From: Chitinophagaceae bacterium
GTDB lineage: Bacteria; Bacteroidota; Bacteroidia; Chitinophagales; Chitinophagaceae
DNA: 64,000 bases
NCBI GenBank assembly: GCA_020403455.1
Contig: JADBXP010000024.1
Span: forward strand, 124,001-188,000
Reading direction: 5' to 3'
The notes under the pieces are model-generated. The model was not told the origin of the DNA. It worked only from the letters and a program-made list of their open reading frames with translations, and searched no databases. A program made the position numbers and the translations under genes. This document shows, piece after piece, positions 62,999 through 64,000 of the stretch. How positions within the stretch are numbered: position 1 is the stretch's first letter; each line of letters begins with the position of its first letter.

Positions 62999-64000
62999 AT
63001 GTCGCTTCCTAACCTCAATCAGCAGTTGCCTGCTTTGCAGGAATGGTTAGATATTCAGCTGCCATCCGTTGGTACTGTTCAGAACATTCATCCCGTTACC
63101 GGCGGTTATTCGAATCTCACTTTCCGCCTCAACACAACGACAGGCAATTACATGCTGCGCATGCCTCCTCCCGGTTCTGCTGTGAAAACAGCCCACGACA
63201 TGGGTAGAGAATTTCGGGTACTTTCAGCACTTCGTCCCTCCTATCCCCTGGTACCACGGGCCTATGTTTATTGCGAAGACGCTGCAGTATTGGGCGCCCC
63301 TTTTTACATCATGGAAGAATTACAGGGCATGGTTCTCAGGCCCGGAAATGAAGTGTTGAAAAACATATCCGCCGAAAAATTTCATACCATGTCCATGCAA
63401 CTGATCAACAACCTGGTTGAGCTGCATGCCATTGATATCAATGCTACCGGACTATCACAACTAGGAAAACCTGAAGGGTATGTGCTGCGACAAGTAAAGG
63501 GCTGGACCGAAAGGTATTTTCAATCAGCAACCGATGAGTTGCATGATATGGAAATGTTGGCAGACTGGTTGAGGAAACAAACACCGCGTGCACAGGAAGC
63601 TACGTTGCTGCACAATGATTACAAATACGACAATGTTTTATTCGACAACAACCTTTCTACCATCACCGGCGTTCTCGATTGGGAAATGGCAACGGTGGGC
63701 AACCCGCTGATGGACCTTGGCGCTGCCCTCGCCTATTGGTTTGAAGCCAATGACAACAAGGCATTTCGCAGCTACAACATCACCTGGCTGCCCGGCAATC
63801 TGAATCGAAGGGACTGTGCCGATCTCTATGCAGAGAAAAGCGGAAGAGACCTCGGCGACTTGCTTTTCTATTATGTATTCGGACTATTCAAGAACGCAGT
63901 TATTGTTCAACAAATCTATTACCGCTGGAAGAAGGGACTGCATCCCGACAATCGATTCGAAACCCTGTTGGAACTGGTTAAATTACTTGGCCGTCATGGC
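62999..64000 (+). CDS. APH-like phosphotransferase family protein (3' end outside window)
   Basis: At least 334 residues of an aminoglycoside-phosphotransferase-fold protein; the frame is open to the window end. The N-terminal glycine-rich loop is VTGGYSNLTFRL, the catalytic loop is LLHNDYKYDNVLF (about 203-215; Asp and Asn) and the metal-binding segment is LDWEMATVGNPLMDLG. In ACAD10/11 and in the levulinate pathway, such kinases phosphorylate 4-hydroxyacyl-CoA so that a dehydrogenase can act. The neighbouring acyl-CoA dehydrogenase and SDRs suggest the same chemistry. Confidence 0.87.
   Translation, partial: MSLPNLNQQLPALQEWLDIQLPSVGTVQNIHPVTGGYSNLTFRLNTTTGNYMLRMPPPGSAVKTAHDMGREFRVLSALRPSYPLVPRAYVYCEDAAVLGAPFYIMEELQGMVLRPGNEVLKNISAEKFHTMSMQLINNLVELHAIDINATGLSQLGKPEGYVLRQVKGWTERYFQSATDELHDMEMLADWLRKQTPRAQEATLLHNDYKYDNVLFDNNLSTITGVLDWEMATVGNPLMDLGAALAYWFEANDNKAFRSYNITWLPGNLNRRDCADLYAEKSGRDLGDLLFYYVFGLFKNAVIVQQIYYRWKKGLHPDNRFETLLELVKLLGRHG

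Noticed and set aside
1..64000. CRISPR arrays, insertion sequences, rRNA genes or long direct repeats
   Set aside because: None seen: there are no regularly spaced repeats, no transposase-like proteins and no terminal inverted repeats.

Overview
The window looks like chromosome from a Bacteroidota bacterium, most likely family Chitinophagaceae (freshwater or soil). The reasons are: recurrent TAnnTTTG -7 promoter elements; TonB receptor, LytS/LytTR, PepSY-like, DUF2490 and isoamylase-early-set proteins typical of the phylum; a 5-oxoprolinase operon with an NRAMP-like gene; and a rhodopsin / lycopene cyclase / Blh cluster. Coding density is high. There is one tRNA (Thr, anticodon CGT). I see no rRNA, CRISPR array, insertion sequence or intact prophage. 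The species assignment is inference.

Layout. 1-3.3 kb: glycosyltransferase tail, EamA transporter, SixA-like phosphatase and mnmH. 3.2-7.8 kb: minus-strand operon of class IV aminotransferase, pxpB, pxpC, pxpA and an NRAMP-fold transporter whose metal-binding motif is lost. 8-12.2 kb: acyltransferase, acyl-CoA ligase, OmpA lipoprotein, peroxiredoxin. 12.3-15.1 kb: two half-enzymes side by side, the N-terminal half of carbamoyl-phosphate synthase and the C-terminal half of transketolase. 15-20 kb: DUF2490, an exported methyltransferase, a six-helix MFS half-protein, and a LysR regulator divergent from isocitrate dehydrogenase. 20.2-24.6 kb: a three-gene ABC/HlyD/TolC export operon whose ATPase motifs are strongly degenerate. 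24.7-28.6 kb: tRNA-Thr, DUF1684, DUF2177, DUF1295, a Tat-exported sugar isomerase fold and an orphan NarL-type regulator.

28.9-32.0 kb is the most unusual locus: SET methyltransferase, ATP-grasp ligase, and an ATP-grasp/SET fusion, translationally coupled. It looks like a small dedicated pathway for making or modifying a peptide-like product. 32-34.6 kb: YheT-like hydrolase, CorA and a glycogen-binding-type domain protein. 34.7-37.6 kb: phototrophy cluster, with a DTE-type proton-pump rhodopsin carrying the glycine linked to carotenoid-antenna fenestration, lycopene cyclase for beta-carotene, and Blh to cleave it to retinal. 38.5-39.9 kb: a PepSY-like lipoprotein and a partial duplicate of its last repeat. 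40-46.4 kb: alcohol dehydrogenase, TonB receptor with LytS/LytTR pair, NAD(P)-binding protein.

46.5-47.3 kb: a BRO-family antirepressor gene broken by a frameshift. 47.6-53.5 kb: a planctomycete-type cytochrome / DUF1501 / DUF1549-DUF1553 operon. 53.7-55.7 kb: GNAT, an orphan VbhA-like Fic antitoxin, SOUL protein, pdxH. 55.8-60 kb: RND efflux pump and adaptor. 60.1-64 kb: two SDRs, an acyl-CoA dehydrogenase and an APH-like kinase running off the end, a set that resembles hydroxyacyl-CoA degradation.
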